A DNA stretch of 62,592 nucleotides from Peribacillus loiseleuriae (GTDB lineage: Bacteria > Bacillota > Bacilli > Bacillales > DSM-1321). The notes beneath the pieces are model-generated. The model saw only the letters and a list, made by a program, of their open reading frames with translations, was not told the DNA's origin and made no database searches. The stretch spans positions 80,625 to 143,216 of the forward strand of contig NZ_LFZW01000001.1 in assembly GCF_001183985.1 (NCBI RefSeq), given 5' to 3'. Below are positions 35,056 through 49,113 of this stretch, in pieces; positions within the stretch are counted from its first letter, which is position 1; every line of letters begins with the position of its first letter. Made by a program: the position numbers and the translations under genes.

Positions 35056-35086
35056 CTGCGAAACCAGGTATTGCCTTGTTTCGCAG
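35056..35086 (+). promoter_or_regulatory. Strong hairpin in the fusA-tuf spacer
   Basis: CTGCGAAAC/GTTTCGCAG forms a perfect 9-bp stem, extended at the loop by AGG/CCT. It is followed by TATCATAATTC rather than Ts. It lies just after the candidate tuf promoter, so it would be near the 5' end of a tuf transcript and may stabilise it. Confidence 0.6.
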
Positions 35087-35134
35087 TATCATAATTCTAA
35101 AATAAAATTTATAATTTCAAGGAGGAATATCCTA

Positions 35135-36322
35135 ATGGGTAAAGCTAAATTCGATCGTTCAAAACCACACGTTAACGTTGGAACAATTGGTCACGTTGAC
35201 CATGGTAAAACAACTCTTACAGCTGCTATCACAACTGTACTTGCAAAAAGTGGTGGAGCAGAAGCACGCGGATATGACCAAATCGACGGAGCACCAGAAG
35301 AAAAAGAACGTGGTATTACAATTTCTACTTCACACGTTGAGTATGAAACAGATGCTCGTCACTATGCGCACGTTGACTGCCCAGGTCACGCTGACTATGT
35401 TAAAAATATGATCACTGGTGCTGCACAAATGGATGGCGGAATCCTAGTAGTTTCTGCTGCTGACGGCCCAATGCCACAAACTCGTGAGCACATCCTTCTT
35501 TCTCGTCAAGTAGGTGTTCCTTTCCTAGTTGTATTCATGAACAAATGTGACGTGGTAGATGACGAGGAGCTTCTTGAATTAGTAGAAATGGAAATTCGTG
35601 ACCTTCTTACTGAATACGAATTCCCTGGTGATGATATTCCAGTAATCAAAGGTTCTGCTCTTAAAGCTCTTGAAGGTGAAGCAGCTTGGGAAGAAAAAAT
35701 TCATGAATTAATGAACGCTGTTGATGAATATATTCCAAACCCAACTCGTGAGACTGACAAACCATTCATGTTACCAGTTGAGGATGTATTCTCAATTACT
35801 GGACGTGGAACAGTTGCTACAGGACGTGTTGAGCGTGGACAAGTTAAAGTCGGAGATGTTGTAGATATCATCGGTATGACTGAAGAGCCAAAACCAACTA
35901 CTGTAACTGGTGTTGAAATGTTCCGTAAGCTTCTTGATTACGCTGAAGCTGGTGACAACATTGGAGCACTTCTTCGTGGGGTTTCTCGTGAAGATATCCA
36001 ACGTGGACAAGTAATTGCTAAACCAGGTTCAATCACTCCACACACTAAATTCAAAGCGGAAGTTTATGTTCTTTCAAAAGAAGAAGGTGGACGTCATACT
36101 CCATTCTTCACAAACTACCGTCCACAATTCTACTTCCGTACAACGGATGTAACTGGTATCTGTAATCTTCCAGAAGGCGTAGAAATGGTTATGCCTGGAG
36201 ATAACATCGAAATGTCAGTAGAACTAATCGCACCAATCGCTATCGAAGAAGGTACTAAATTCTCTATCCGTGAGGGTGGACGTACTGTAGGCGCTGGCGT
36301 AGTTGCTACAATCACTGAGTAA
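35135..36322 (+). CDS. tuf: Elongation factor Tu
   Basis: EF-Tu delivers aminoacyl-tRNA. The 395-aa protein has G1 [18 protein letters not shown], and NKCD, with domains 2 and 3 complete. CAAGGAGGAATATCC precedes the ATG. Codon choice is strongly biased, as expected of one of the most abundant proteins. It is the last gene of the str cluster. Confidence 0.98.
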   Translation: MGKAKFDRSKPHVNVGTIGHVDHGKTTLTAAITTVLAKSGGAEARGYDQIDGAPEEKERGITISTSHVEYETDARHYAHVDCPGHADYVKNMITGAAQMDGGILVVSAADGPMPQTREHILLSRQVGVPFLVVFMNKCDVVDDEELLELVEMEIRDLLTEYEFPGDDIPVIKGSALKALEGEAAWEEKIHELMNAVDEYIPNPTRETDKPFMLPVEDVFSITGRGTVATGRVERGQVKVGDVVDIIGMTEEPKPTTVTGVEMFRKLLDYAEAGDNIGALLRGVSREDIQRGQVIAKPGSITPHTKFKAEVYVLSKEEGGRHTPFFTNYRPQFYFRTTDVTGICNLPEGVEMVMPGDNIEMSVELIAPIAIEEGTKFSIREGGRTVGAGVVATITE

Positions 36323-36330
36323 TTGAATAG

Positions 36331-36388
36331 TTGAAAGGGACGCCTTTCAAAAGGGAGCAGCAGGGACGCCGGCTGCTCCCTTTTTTTA
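36331..36388 (+). terminator. Double hairpin and terminator after tuf
   Basis: A small TTGAAAGG/CCTTTCAA hairpin is followed directly by AGGGAGCAGC/GCTGCTCCCT with a 10-base loop and seven Ts. The second is a strong intrinsic terminator. Confidence 0.92.
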
Positions 36389-36856
36389 TATAAAAATTCA
36401 AAAGTTAAATTTTTCCAAGGGGTCTTGTTATCAAGTAAAAGCAGACCATCGTGCGTAAAAATGCTTGGCGTAGTTGATAAGGTGCATGCACTTCTTAAAA
36501 TAGATTCTGCATCAGGATTCAATATAAGATAACCTAAGAAGAATAACCCTTTTGTATAAGAGGCAATGCAGGGCGGCAGATTCTAATGATTTCTAATCAT
36601 AACAAAGCTTATTAAGGATATTTTTTAACATTGTACGAAATCAGCCGCTAATACATAACTCGAGATATTCTAATTAAGTATCACTCCCTATATTTCCCTA
36701 TTCCCAAACGCTTCATCCTTTGGTATTCTGTTTCTAGAGTAAGAATGAATAGATTTTTATTGTATGATGTTTACTAGATGTATGTTAAAATACTTTGAAG
36801 TTCAGATGACAATTGATTGTATGTGCCCAACAATAAACTAAGCATATAAATTAAAC
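36389..36856. other. Gene-free spacer before the S10 operon
   Basis: About 470 bp with no credible gene, RBS-ATG pair or recognisable protein remnant. B. subtilis has ybaC (a hydrolase) here; I could not match any frame to it. One open stretch near 36420-36530 can encode about 40 residues but lacks a ribosome site and is not called. Confidence 0.6.
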
Positions 36857-36885
36857 TTGATAAAGAGTAGCGTACTATGTATAAT
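36857..36885 (+). promoter_or_regulatory. S10 operon promoter P1
   Basis: TTGATA and perfect TATAAT with a 17-bp spacer, about 200 bp upstream of rpsJ. Confidence 0.75.
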
Positions 36886-36890
36886 AGTAA

Positions 36891-37394
<504 letters not shown>

Positions 37395-37430
37395 TTATAG
37401 AAAATTAGAAAAAATCAGGAGGTGTGACTA

Positions 37431-38060
37431 ATGACCAAAGGAATCTTAGGAAGAAAAATCGGTATGACGCAAGTATTTGCTGAAAATGGAGAACTTATTC
37501 CAGTTACAGTAATCGAAGCTGCTAACAACGTGGTTCTTCAAAAGAAAACAGTTGAAACTGACGGTTATGAAGCAATTCAAATCGGTTTTGAAGATAAACG
37601 TGAAAAGCTTTCGAATAAACCTGAAAAAGGCCATGTTCAAAAAGCAAACACTGCACCTAAGCGCTTCATTCGCGAATTCCGTTCAGCTAATCCTGCTGAA
37701 TACGAATTAGGTCAAGAAGTCAAAGTTAGTATTTTTGCAGAAGGCGATACAGTAGATGTAACAGGGGTCTCTAAAGGTAAAGGTTTCCAAGGCTCAATTA
37801 AACGTCACGGACAATCTCGTGGGCCAATGACTCACGGTTCACGTTACCACCGTCGACCAGGTTCAATGGGTCCTGTTGCTCCAAACCGCGTATTCAAAGG
37901 TAAATTATTACCAGGACGTATGGGTGGAGAACAAGTAACTGTTCAAAACTTAACAATTGTTAAAGTTGATGTAGAACGTAACTTACTTTTAGTAAAAGGT
38001 AATGTTCCGGGTGCAAGAAAAGCTTTAATCAAAGTTAAGTCTGCTGTTAAAGCTAAGTAA
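37431..38060 (+). CDS. rplC: 50S ribosomal protein L3
   Basis: L3 is an early assembly protein near the peptidyl-transferase centre. The 209-aa length is normal. The central loop ([15 protein letters not shown], about 125-140) that reaches the catalytic site is intact. CAGGAGGTG precedes the ATG. Confidence 0.98.
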   Translation: MTKGILGRKIGMTQVFAENGELIPVTVIEAANNVVLQKKTVETDGYEAIQIGFEDKREKLSNKPEKGHVQKANTAPKRFIREFRSANPAEYELGQEVKVSIFAEGDTVDVTGVSKGKGFQGSIKRHGQSRGPMTHGSRYHRRPGSMGPVAPNRVFKGKLLPGRMGGEQVTVQNLTIVKVDVERNLLLVKGNVPGARKALIKVKSAVKAK

Positions 38061-38085
38061 TATCTGAGAAAGGAGGAGCATTAGA

Positions 38086-38709
38086 ATGCCAAAAGTTACA
38101 TTGTTCACTCAAACTGGCTCAAAAGTTGGCGATATCGAACTAAATGAGTCGATTTTTGGGATTGAACCTAATAATTCTGTATTATTTGAAGCAATTATTA
38201 TGCAAAGAGCGTCTTTAAGACAAGGAACTCATAAAGTAAAAACTCGTTCTGAAGTTGCAGGCGGCGGTCGTAAACCATGGAGACAAAAAGGAACTGGACG
38301 TGCGCGTCAAGGTTCAATTCGTTCACCACAATGGCGTGGCGGCGGTACTGTATTCGGTCCGACACCAAGAAGCTACTCTTACAAATTACCTAAAAAGGTT
38401 CGTCGTTTAGCGATTAAATCTGCTTTGTCGGCTAAAGTCCTTGAAGATAATGTATTAGTACTTGAAAACCTAGTTTTCGAAGCTCCAAAAACAAAAGAAT
38501 TTGCAGCTGTTCTTAAAGGACTTTCTATTGAAACTAAAACGTTGATCGTAACTGACGGTTTAGATGAGAAAGTTGCGTTATCTGCTCGTAACATCCCAGG
38601 TGTTACTGTTGTAGAGGCGAATGGTCTTAATGTTCTTGATGTTGTTTCACACAACAAATTGATCTTGACTAAATCTGCTGTTCAAAAAGTAGAGGAGGTT
38701 CTAGCATAA
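38086..38709 (+). CDS. rplD: 50S ribosomal protein L4
   Basis: L4 lines the exit tunnel; its extended loop ([18 protein letters not shown], residues about 60-77) is where macrolide-resistance changes occur, and here it reads as in sensitive Bacillus. The 207-aa gene ends in TAATG, overlapping the rplW start by one base. Confidence 0.98.
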   Translation: MPKVTLFTQTGSKVGDIELNESIFGIEPNNSVLFEAIIMQRASLRQGTHKVKTRSEVAGGGRKPWRQKGTGRARQGSIRSPQWRGGGTVFGPTPRSYSYKLPKKVRRLAIKSALSAKVLEDNVLVLENLVFEAPKTKEFAAVLKGLSIETKTLIVTDGLDEKVALSARNIPGVTVVEANGLNVLDVVSHNKLILTKSAVQKVEEVLA

Positions 38710-38993
38710 TGGATGTTCGTGATATCATTAAGCGACCAGTAATTACAGAAGCTTCTTCAGACGCAATGGCTGAGAAGAAGTATACGTTTGAAGTTGATGT
38801 AAAAGCTAACAAGACTCAAGTTAAAGATGCTGTGCAAGAAATCTTTGGCGTACAAGTTGAGAAAGTTAACATCATGAACTACAAAGGTAAATTTAAACGC
38901 ATGGGTAAACATGCAGGTTATACAAACAAACGCCGTAAAGCGATTGTTAAATTAACTGCTGACAGCAAAGAAATCGAATTATTCGAAGCTTAA
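38709..38993 (+). CDS. rplW: 50S ribosomal protein L23
   Basis: A 94-aa protein at the tunnel exit that docks trigger factor and SRP. The tunnel loop [20 protein letters not shown] is present. The ATG shares its first base with the rplD stop, which indicates translational coupling; GAGGAGGTT lies upstream inside rplD. Confidence 0.97.
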   Translation: MDVRDIIKRPVITEASSDAMAEKKYTFEVDVKANKTQVKDAVQEIFGVQVEKVNIMNYKGKFKRMGKHAGYTNKRRKAIVKLTADSKEIELFEA

Positions 38994-39001
38994 TTCATTA
39001 G

Positions 39002-39850
<849 letters not shown>

Positions 39851-39877
39851 CGGGATTGAACTACGGTTCACATATAG

Positions 39878-40189
<312 letters not shown>

Positions 40190-40206
40190 CGAGAGGAGGG
40201 CATCTC

Positions 40207-40548
40207 ATGCAAGCAAAAGCTGTTGCTAGAACAGTTCGTATTGCTCCTCGTAAAGTCCGTTTAGTTGCAGATTTAATTCGAGGAAAACAATTAGGTGAAG
40301 CTGTAGCGATTCTCCGCTTAACTCCAAAAGCCGCTTCTCCAATCGTAGAAAAAGTTTTGAAGTCTGCTGTCGCAAACGCAGAACACAACTACGAAATGGA
40401 TATCAATAACCTAGTTGTTTCAGAGGCATACGTAAATGAAGGACCAACATTGAAACGTTTCCGTCCACGCGCAATGGGACGTGCGAGTGCGATTAACAAA
40501 CGTACTAGTCATATTACTATCGTTGTATCAGAAAAGAAGGAGGGGTAA
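40207..40548 (+). CDS. rplV: 50S ribosomal protein L22
   Basis: L22 lines the exit tunnel with L4. The beta-hairpin ([21 protein letters not shown], residues about 81-100) is uninterrupted, with no macrolide-resistance insertions or deletions. The 113-aa length is normal. GAGAGGAGGGCATCTC precedes the ATG. Confidence 0.98.
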   Translation: MQAKAVARTVRIAPRKVRLVADLIRGKQLGEAVAILRLTPKAASPIVEKVLKSAVANAEHNYEMDINNLVVSEAYVNEGPTLKRFRPRAMGRASAINKRTSHITIVVSEKKEG

Positions 40549-40551
40549 ACT

Positions 40552-41837
<1,286 letters not shown>

Positions 41838-41856
41838 TTGAGGGGAGGTTTGCAGA

Positions 41857-42120
41857 ATGAGCGAACGCAACCAACGTAAAGTATATACTGGACGCGTTGT
41901 ATCCGACAAAATGGATAAAACGGTAACTGTTCTTATAGAAACTTACAAAAAGCACTCACTATACGGTAAGCGCGTAAAGTATTCTAAGAAATTCAAGGCT
42001 CATGATGAGTTAAATGAAGCTAAAATTGGCGATGTAGTTAAAGTGATGGAAACTCGTCCATTATCCGCTACAAAACGTTTCCGTTTATTAGAAGTAGTAG
42101 AAAAAGCTGTAATTATCTAA
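41857..42120 (+). CDS. rpsQ: 30S ribosomal protein S17
   Basis: An 87-aa OB-fold primary binder of 16S rRNA, containing [17 protein letters not shown] and [31 protein letters not shown] precedes the ATG. Confidence 0.97.
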   Translation: MSERNQRKVYTGRVVSDKMDKTVTVLIETYKKHSLYGKRVKYSKKFKAHDELNEAKIGDVVKVMETRPLSATKRFRLLEVVEKAVII

Positions 42121-42141
42121 TCTATGTTCGGATTAAGTTAA

Positions 42142-42531
<390 letters not shown>

Positions 42532-42573
42532 TGATAAATATCGTAAAAGGCCTTTCAAGGAGGTGCGAAGCTA

Positions 42574-42885
42574 ATGCATGTTAAAAAAGGTGATAAAGTC
42601 GTAGTCATCTCTGGTAAGGACAAAGGCAAACAAGGTACAATTCTTGTAGCATACCCTAAGAAAAATCGTGTGCTTGTTGAAGGAATTAATATCGTGAAAA
42701 AGCACTCTAAGCCATCTCAATTGAATCCACAAGGTGGAATCATCAGCAGAGAAGCTGCTATTCACGCATCCAATGTTATGCCACTTGATCCGAAAACTGG
42801 AAAACCAACTCGTGTTGGTTACAAGATTGAAGACGGCAAAAAAGTACGCGTAGCTAAAATTTCAGGTGAATCTTTAGATAAATAA
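42574..42885 (+). CDS. rplX: 50S ribosomal protein L24
   Basis: L24 is an assembly initiator with a KOW motif ([20 protein letters not shown], residues about 3-22). The 103-aa length is normal. CAAGGAGGTGCGAAGCTA precedes the ATG. Confidence 0.97.
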   Translation: MHVKKGDKVVVISGKDKGKQGTILVAYPKKNRVLVEGINIVKKHSKPSQLNPQGGIISREAAIHASNVMPLDPKTGKPTRVGYKIEDGKKVRVAKISGESLDK

Positions 42886-42914
42886 GTCATTAATGAAGGG
42901 AGGTACACTAAGTA

Positions 42915-43454
42915 ATGAACCGCCTAAAAGAAAAATTCCAAAAAGAAATTAGTCCCGCTCTAGTGAGCAAATTTAATTATAAATCAGTAATGCAAGTCCC
43001 TAAAGTGGATAAAATCGTTATTAACATGGGTGTTGGTGATGCAGTTTCAAATTCAAAAGCATTAGATGTTGCTGTTGAAGAATTGGCACTTCTCTCTGGA
43101 CAAAAACCTGTTGTAACAAAAGCTAAAAAATCTATCGCAGGCTTCCGTCTACGTGAAGGTATGCCTATCGGTGCGAAAATTACATTACGCGGTGAGCGTA
43201 TGTATGATTTCCTTGATAAGCTAGTTTCTGTTTCTTTACCACGTGTACGTGACTTCCGCGGAGTTTCAAAAAAATCTTTTGATGGTCGCGGGAACTACAC
43301 TTTGGGTGTTAAAGAGCAACTTATCTTCCCTGAGATTGACTACGATAAAGTGAGCAAAGTTCGTGGTATGGACATCGTTATTGTAACGACTGCTAATACT
43401 GACGAAGAATCTCGTGAACTACTTACTCAATTAGGAATGCCGTTCCAAAAGTAA
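42915..43454 (+). CDS. rplE: 50S ribosomal protein L5
   Basis: L5 binds 5S rRNA and the P-site tRNA loop. The 179-aa protein contains [12 protein letters not shown] near residue 34 and [15 protein letters not shown] near 90. GAAGGGAGGTACACTAAGTA precedes the ATG. Confidence 0.98.
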   Translation: MNRLKEKFQKEISPALVSKFNYKSVMQVPKVDKIVINMGVGDAVSNSKALDVAVEELALLSGQKPVVTKAKKSIAGFRLREGMPIGAKITLRGERMYDFLDKLVSVSLPRVRDFRGVSKKSFDGRGNYTLGVKEQLIFPEIDYDKVSKVRGMDIVIVTTANTDEESRELLTQLGMPFQK

Positions 43455-43479
43455 TCTCTAAGTAAAGGGAGGCGAAAAC

Positions 43480-43665
43480 GTGGCTAAAAAATCAATGATC
43501 GTGAAGCAAAAACGCGGAGCTAAATTTGGTGTTCAAGAGTACACACGTTGCGAACGTTGCGGACGTCCACACTCTGTATACCGTAAATTTAAACTATGCC
43601 GTATTTGTTTCCGTGAACTTGCATATAAAGGACAAATTCCTGGCGTGAAAAAAGCTAGCTGGTAA
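43480..43665 (+). CDS. rpsN: 30S ribosomal protein S14 type Z (zinc form)
   Basis: The short, zinc-binding S14 of 61 aa, with Cys 24/27 (CERC) and Cys 40/43 (CRIC). Bacillus often has a second zinc-free S14 elsewhere for zinc starvation; none is in this window. The start is GTG after AAAGGGAGGCG. Confidence 0.97.
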   Translation: MAKKSMIVKQKRGAKFGVQEYTRCERCGRPHSVYRKFKLCRICFRELAYKGQIPGVKKASW

Positions 43666-43695
43666 TACCCGATTATGGGAAGGAGGTAAATAATA

Positions 43696-44094
43696 ATGGT
43701 CATGACAGATCCTGTTGCAGATATGCTGACTCGCATTCGTAATGCGAATATGGTTCGTCACGAGAAATTGGAAGTTCCCGCTTCTAAGATCAAAAAGGAA
43801 GTTGCTGAGATCTTAAAGCGTGAAGGCTTCGTACGTGACGTTGAGTTAATCGAAGACAACAAACAAGGTATCATCCGTATCTTCTTAAAATACGGTGCAA
43901 ACAACGAACGTGTTATCACAGGACTAAAACGTATCAGCAAGCCTGGTCTACGTGTTTATGCAAAAACTGGTGAGGTTCCACGCGTTCTTAATGGTTTAGG
44001 TATCGCAATTGTTTCTACTTCTCAGGGAGTTTTAACAGATAAAGAAGCTCGCGCTAAACAAGTTGGCGGAGAAGTACTAGCATACGTTTGGTAA
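43696..44094 (+). CDS. rpsH: 30S ribosomal protein S8
   Basis: S8 binds the central domain of 16S rRNA and, in E. coli, represses the spc operon. The 132-aa protein begins [18 protein letters not shown] and ends with the conserved [25 protein letters not shown] precedes the ATG. Confidence 0.98.
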   Translation: MVMTDPVADMLTRIRNANMVRHEKLEVPASKIKKEVAEILKREGFVRDVELIEDNKQGIIRIFLKYGANNERVITGLKRISKPGLRVYAKTGEVPRVLNGLGIAIVSTSQGVLTDKEARAKQVGGEVLAYVW

Positions 44095-44124
44095 TACATT
44101 TTCACAAGAATGGAGGTGCACTAA

Positions 44125-44661
44125 ATGTCACGTATAGGTAAAAAACCTATTGAAATTCCTGCTGGTGTAACAGTTACTCTCAACGGTAGTGAAGTAGCTG
44201 TTAAAGGACCAAAAGGTGAACTATCTAGAACTTTCAATTCAGATCTTACAATCTCTGTGGAAGAAAACGTGTTAACTGTAACACGTCCATCTGACGCAAA
44301 AGAACACCGTGCCCTTCATGGTACAACTCGTGCGGTTATCGCAAACATGGTTGAGGGTGTTTCTAAAGGTTTTGAAAAAAAACTAGAACTTATCGGGGTA
44401 GGTTACCGTGCTCAAAAGCAAGGTAACAAACTTGTCCTAAGCGTAGGATATTCTCACCCGGTTGAATTCGAAGTTGAACAAGGACTAGAAGTTGAAGTTC
44501 CTGCAAATACAAAGATCATTATCAAAGGGATTAACAAAGAACGCGTTGGCGCATTAGCTGCTGATGTTCGTCAAGTTCGTCCGCCAGAGCCTTATAAAGG
44601 TAAAGGTATCCGTTACGAAGGCGAATTTGTTCGTCGTAAAGAAGGTAAAACAGGTAAGTAA
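44125..44661 (+). CDS. rplF: 50S ribosomal protein L6
   Basis: L6 lies near the sarcin-ricin loop and the factor site. The 178-aa protein has two similar domains and the C-terminal signature [31 protein letters not shown] precedes the ATG. Confidence 0.98.
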   Translation: MSRIGKKPIEIPAGVTVTLNGSEVAVKGPKGELSRTFNSDLTISVEENVLTVTRPSDAKEHRALHGTTRAVIANMVEGVSKGFEKKLELIGVGYRAQKQGNKLVLSVGYSHPVEFEVEQGLEVEVPANTKIIIKGINKERVGALAADVRQVRPPEPYKGKGIRYEGEFVRRKEGKTGK

Positions 44662-44693
44662 TGTCGCCTGAGTAAATGAAAGGAGTGACGTAA

Positions 44694-45056
44694 ATGATTA
44701 CGAAGCTTGATAAAAACGCTACTCGTCAGAAAAGACATGCACGTGTTCGTGCTAAACTTTCTGGAACTGAAGCTCGTCCTCGTTTAAATGTGTTCCGTTC
44801 AAACAAACACATTTACGCTCAATTAATTGACGATGCAACTGGCGTAACTCTAGCAAGTGCTTCTACTCTTGATAAAGAGCTTAACATTGAAGCAGCAAGT
44901 AATGCAGAAGCTGCAAAACAAGTTGGCGCACTTATTGCGAAGCGTGCAGTTGAAAAAGGATACAGCGCTGTTGTATTTGACCGCGGTGGATACCTTTTCC
45001 ACGGACGTGTTAAAGCATTAGCTGACGCTGCTCGTGAAAACGGCTTACAATTTTAA
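44694..45056 (+). CDS. rplR: 50S ribosomal protein L18
   Basis: L18 binds 5S rRNA through an arginine-rich N-terminus ([15 protein letters not shown]). The 120-aa length is normal, ending [26 protein letters not shown] precedes the ATG. Confidence 0.97.
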   Translation: MITKLDKNATRQKRHARVRAKLSGTEARPRLNVFRSNKHIYAQLIDDATGVTLASASTLDKELNIEAASNAEAAKQVGALIAKRAVEKGYSAVVFDRGGYLFHGRVKALADAARENGLQF

Positions 45057-45079
45057 TAGATAAAGGAGGGACAAAACTG

Positions 45080-45580
45080 ATGCGAGGTATTGATCCTAAT
45101 AAATTAGAACTTGAAGAGCGTGTAGTAACAGTTAACCGCGTAGCTAAAGTTGTAAAAGGCGGACGTCGTTTCCGTTTCACTGCACTTGTAGTTGTAGGTG
45201 ACAAGAACGGTCACGTTGGCTTTGGAACAGGTAAAGCACAAGAAGTGCCTGATGCAATTCGTAAAGCTATTGAGGATGCTAAGAAAAATCTAGTTACGGT
45301 TCCTGTCGTTGGTACGACAATTCCACATCTAGTGAACGGTCGCTTTGGTGCAGGTCATGTCCTTTTAAAACCTGCTTCTGAAGGTACAGGAGTTATCGCT
45401 GGTGGTCCGGTTCGTGCGGTACTTGAATTAGGTGGAGTAAGTGATATTCTTTCAAAATCACTTGGAACGAACACACCTATCAATATGGTTCGTGCTACAA
45501 TTGAAGGATTAAAGCAATTAAAACGTGCTGAAGACGTAGCAAAACTACGTGGTAAATCAGTAGAAGAACTGTTAGGATAA
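45080..45580 (+). CDS. rpsE: 30S ribosomal protein S5
   Basis: S5 contributes to decoding accuracy and to mRNA unwinding at the entry channel. The 166-aa protein has the N-terminal dsRBD-like loop with [18 protein letters not shown], the spectinomycin-related region, in its normal form. AAAGGAGGGACAAAACTG precedes the ATG. Confidence 0.98.
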   Translation: MRGIDPNKLELEERVVTVNRVAKVVKGGRRFRFTALVVVGDKNGHVGFGTGKAQEVPDAIRKAIEDAKKNLVTVPVVGTTIPHLVNGRFGAGHVLLKPASEGTGVIAGGPVRAVLELGGVSDILSKSLGTNTPINMVRATIEGLKQLKRAEDVAKLRGKSVEELLG

Positions 45581-45593
45581 GGAGGGAATATCA

Positions 45594-45776
45594 ATGGCAA
45601 ATAAATTAGAAATTACCCTCACTCGCAGCTTGATTGGTCGTCCGGATGACCAACGTGTTACAGTTAATACTTTGGGTTTACGCAAAATGCATCAAACAGT
45701 TGTTCATGATGATAACCCTGCGATCCGCGGTATGATTAACAAAGTTGGTCATCTTGTTACTGTAAACGAACAATAA
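45594..45776 (+). CDS. rpmD: 50S ribosomal protein L30
   Basis: A 60-aa protein with [20 protein letters not shown], the typical core. ATAAGGAGGGAATATCA overlaps the rpsE stop region, and the ATG follows the stop by 13 bp. Confidence 0.96.
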   Translation: MANKLEITLTRSLIGRPDDQRVTVNTLGLRKMHQTVVHDDNPAIRGMINKVGHLVTVNEQ

Positions 45777-45812
45777 AATAATTCTCACTTAACAAGGAGG
45801 TGCCAACAAACA

Positions 45813-46253
45813 ATGAAACTTCATGAATTAAAAGCTGCAGAAGGTGCTCGTAAAGAGCGCAAACGTAAAGGTCGCGGTATTGGTTCTGGTAACGGTAAAA
45901 CAGCAGGTAAAGGCCATAAAGGTCAAAATGCTCGTTCTGGTGGTGGAGTACGTCTTGGATTCGAAGGTGGTCAAACTCCTTTATTCAGACGTTTGCCTAA
46001 ACGTGGATTCACGAACATCAACCGTAAAGATTACGCTATCGTAAATCTTGAAGTGTTAAACCGCTTCGAAGATGGTACTGAAGTAACACCTGCTCTATTA
46101 ATTGAGACAGGTATCGTAAGTAAAGAAAAAGCAGGAATCAAAATTCTTGCCAAAGGCAATGTTGAGAAAAAGCTTACTGTTAAAGCTCATAAATTCTCCT
46201 CTACTGCAAAAGAAGCTATTGAAGCAGCTGGCGGTACAACTGAGGTGATTTAA
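45813..46253 (+). CDS. rplO: 50S ribosomal protein L15
   Basis: A 146-aa late-assembly protein with a glycine- and lysine-rich N-terminal extension ([20 protein letters not shown]) that threads into the 50S core. Its TAA stop shares one base with the secY ATG. Confidence 0.98.
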   Translation: MKLHELKAAEGARKERKRKGRGIGSGNGKTAGKGHKGQNARSGGGVRLGFEGGQTPLFRRLPKRGFTNINRKDYAIVNLEVLNRFEDGTEVTPALLIETGIVSKEKAGIKILAKGNVEKKLTVKAHKFSSTAKEAIEAAGGTTEVI

Positions 46254-47548
46254 TGTTTCACACGATTTCCAACTTTATGCGCGTGGCTGATATAAGAAAC
46301 AAAATCATGTTTACCCTTTTAATGCTCATCGTCTATCGCATCGGTACATTTATTCCCGTACCGAATGTGAATGCCGATGTGTTAAAGGCTCAAGATCAGC
46401 TAAGCGTATTTGGTGTTCTTAACACTTTTGGTGGTGGAGCACTCCAAAACTTCTCTATCTTGGCTATGGGAATTATGCCGTATATTACGGCTTCGATCAT
46501 TATCCAGCTTTTACAGATGGATGTTGTTCCAAAGTTCACTGAGTGGTCCAAGCAAGGAGAAGCTGGACGTCGTAAATTAGCTCAGTTTACTCGCTATTTC
46601 ACTATAATACTTGGATTTATCCAAGCACTTGGTATGTCCTATGGCTTTAACAACATGTCTAATGGAATGCTTATCAAAAACGCTGGTGTTACTACTTATC
46701 TGCTTATTGCACTAGTATTAACAGCTGGTACGGCTTTTCTCTTGTGGTTAGGAGAACTGATTACGTCCAAAGGAGTCGGTAACGGAATTTCCATTATCAT
46801 CTTTGCTGGTATCGTAGCAGGAATGCCAAATACTGCAAACCAGATTTTTGCTCAGCAATTTGAAGATGCGGGTGACCAACTCTTCTTGAGGATTATTACA
46901 GTTGTTTTACTTTTGATTGCAGTGTTAGCAGTTGTGGTTGCTGTTATCTTTATTCAACAAGCACTACGTAAAATTCCTATTCAATACGCTAAGCGTGCGG
47001 CGGCAGGCCGTACACCGGCGGGAGGGCAATCTACACACTTACCGTTAAAAGTAAATGCTGCGGGAGTAATTCCTGTAATCTTTGCCATGGCATTTCTTGT
47101 TACGCCAACAACAATCGCTTCATTCTTTGGTTCGAATAAGGTTACAGAATGGATAACGAATAATCTTACTTATCAACACCCAATTGGTATGGTCATCTAT
47201 GTGGCACTTATCATTGCATTTTCATATTTTTATGCATTTATTCAAGTTAATCCTGAACAAATGGCAGATAATCTGAAGAAACAGGGTGGCTATGTACCAG
47301 GCATTCGACCAGGAAAAGCGACGCAAGACTATGTGACAAGTGTGTTATATCGCTTGACTTTCGTTGGCTCGCTATTTTTAGCAGTTATCGCAATTTTGCC
47401 GGTGATATTCATACAACTTGCTAACTTGCCGGCCTCGGCACAAATTGGTGGAACGAGTATTCTAATCGTAGTTGGTGTTGCACTTGATACGATGAAGCAA
47501 CTTGAATCACAGTTAGTAAAGCGTCATTATAAAGGCTTTATAAAGTAA
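46253..47548 (+). CDS. secY: Preprotein translocase subunit SecY
   Basis: SecY is the channel of the Sec translocon. The 431-aa protein has about ten transmembrane helices and the cytoplasmic loop around RYAKRAAAGRTPAGGQ-type residues (near 250) that contacts SecA and the ribosome. Its partner secE is 27 kb upstream. The ATG overlaps the rplO stop (TAATG), so the genes are translationally coupled. Confidence 0.97.
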   Translation: MFHTISNFMRVADIRNKIMFTLLMLIVYRIGTFIPVPNVNADVLKAQDQLSVFGVLNTFGGGALQNFSILAMGIMPYITASIIIQLLQMDVVPKFTEWSKQGEAGRRKLAQFTRYFTIILGFIQALGMSYGFNNMSNGMLIKNAGVTTYLLIALVLTAGTAFLLWLGELITSKGVGNGISIIIFAGIVAGMPNTANQIFAQQFEDAGDQLFLRIITVVLLLIAVLAVVVAVIFIQQALRKIPIQYAKRAAAGRTPAGGQSTHLPLKVNAAGVIPVIFAMAFLVTPTTIASFFGSNKVTEWITNNLTYQHPIGMVIYVALIIAFSYFYAFIQVNPEQMADNLKKQGGYVPGIRPGKATQDYVTSVLYRLTFVGSLFLAVIAILPVIFIQLANLPASAQIGGTSILIVVGVALDTMKQLESQLVKRHYKGFIK

Positions 47549-47611
47549 TGGAGATTTAGGGACATTGATGTTCCCTAAAAATCCATTATGGAGTTTGAGG
47601 GGGTTTGATGA

Positions 47612-48262
<651 letters not shown>

Positions 48263-48269
48263 GGTTGTG

Positions 48270-48640
48270 GAGAAACAAAACGACTCTTTGAAGAAGCTAG
48301 AGTCATTATATAGAGAGTTGAAAGAAGCGAGTAACATGTGCGTCTTTCAAACATCTCCCACGCTATTCAAACCTATGTCAAGGCTGGAAGCTTCTCTTTC
48401 AGTAGAGAGTATGGAGGCCACATAATCGGTCAAGACTTACATGAGGGCCAAATATTCCTCAAACCGGTCCGCCTAAAACTTGGTTATCGGTAGAAGCCTG
48501 GTATGGTTACGCTTTTGTTAGGAAGCGAAATCTAAAAAAGCAGTGATGTGAAGACTTTAGAGGATGATGGACGAAAGTAATGTTGACGGAAAGATGTGAA
48601 CCCTTTTAGAAAGAGCTATACTTCTCGCAAGCCTTTGTCG
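48270..48640 (+). pseudogene. map: Decayed methionine aminopeptidase gene (map relic)
   Basis: Fragments of type I methionine aminopeptidase can be read in order in several frames. From 48282: DSLKKL-ESLYRELKEAS, like DDKKLLEV..ESLYKGLQEAK. From 48341, in another frame: RLSNISHAIQTYV, REYGGH and GQDLHE, ending in TAG at 48491, after which KPGMV follows. Then VKTLED near 48548. From 48582: VDGK, with TGA where the family has Cys. The first 110-120 codons, which hold most metal ligands, are absent, and frameshifts and stops are frequent. It sits where intact map lies in B. subtilis. No functional product is possible. Confidence 0.87.
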
Positions 48641-48643
48641 TCA

Positions 48644-48672
48644 TTGACAATGTGTTGCAAAGGTGGTATTGT
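48644..48672 (+). promoter_or_regulatory. Promoter upstream of infA
   Basis: Perfect TTGACA and TATTGT with a 17-bp spacer lie directly after the map relic and 45 bp before infA. They could keep infA-rpmJ-rpsM-rpsK-rpoA-rplQ expressed independently of read-through. Confidence 0.65.
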
Positions 48673-48717
48673 TCATGTGCTAAATGGGTCCATGCATAGA
48701 GAAGGGAGAATCACTTA

Positions 48718-48936
48718 ATGGCGAAAGACGATGTAATTGAAGTAGAAGGCACAGTACAAGAGACTTTGCCAAATGCAATGTTTAAGGTAGAATTAGAAAA
48801 TGGTCATACTGTTTTAGCTCATGTATCCGGTAAAATTCGTATGCACTTTATTCGCATTTTGCCTGGAGATAAAGTTACGGTTGAGCTTTCCCCGTATGAT
48901 CTAACTCGCGGCAGAATCACATACCGATTTAAATAA
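48718..48936 (+). CDS. infA: Translation initiation factor IF-1
   Basis: IF-1 occupies the A site during initiation. The 72-aa S1/OB-fold protein begins [20 protein letters not shown] and is full length. In B. subtilis a small KOW-domain gene lies between map and infA; it is not seen here. Confidence 0.98.
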   Translation: MAKDDVIEVEGTVQETLPNAMFKVELENGHTVLAHVSGKIRMHFIRILPGDKVTVELSPYDLTRGRITYRFK

Positions 48937-48970
48937 TCTGGTTACGCTCCGATCTGTATAAGGAGGTTAG

Positions 48971-49090
<120 letters not shown>

Positions 49091-49113
49091 TATAGAAGGA
49101 GGTGCACACATCA

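Noticed and set aside
36130..36522. Minus-strand open frame at the 3' end of tuf
   Set aside because: It is antisense to tuf and crosses the tuf terminator hairpin; typical shadow of a codon-biased gene.
36417..36530. Short open stretch that superficially resembles a regulator N-terminus
   Set aside because: About 40 codons, no ribosome site, no clear family match.
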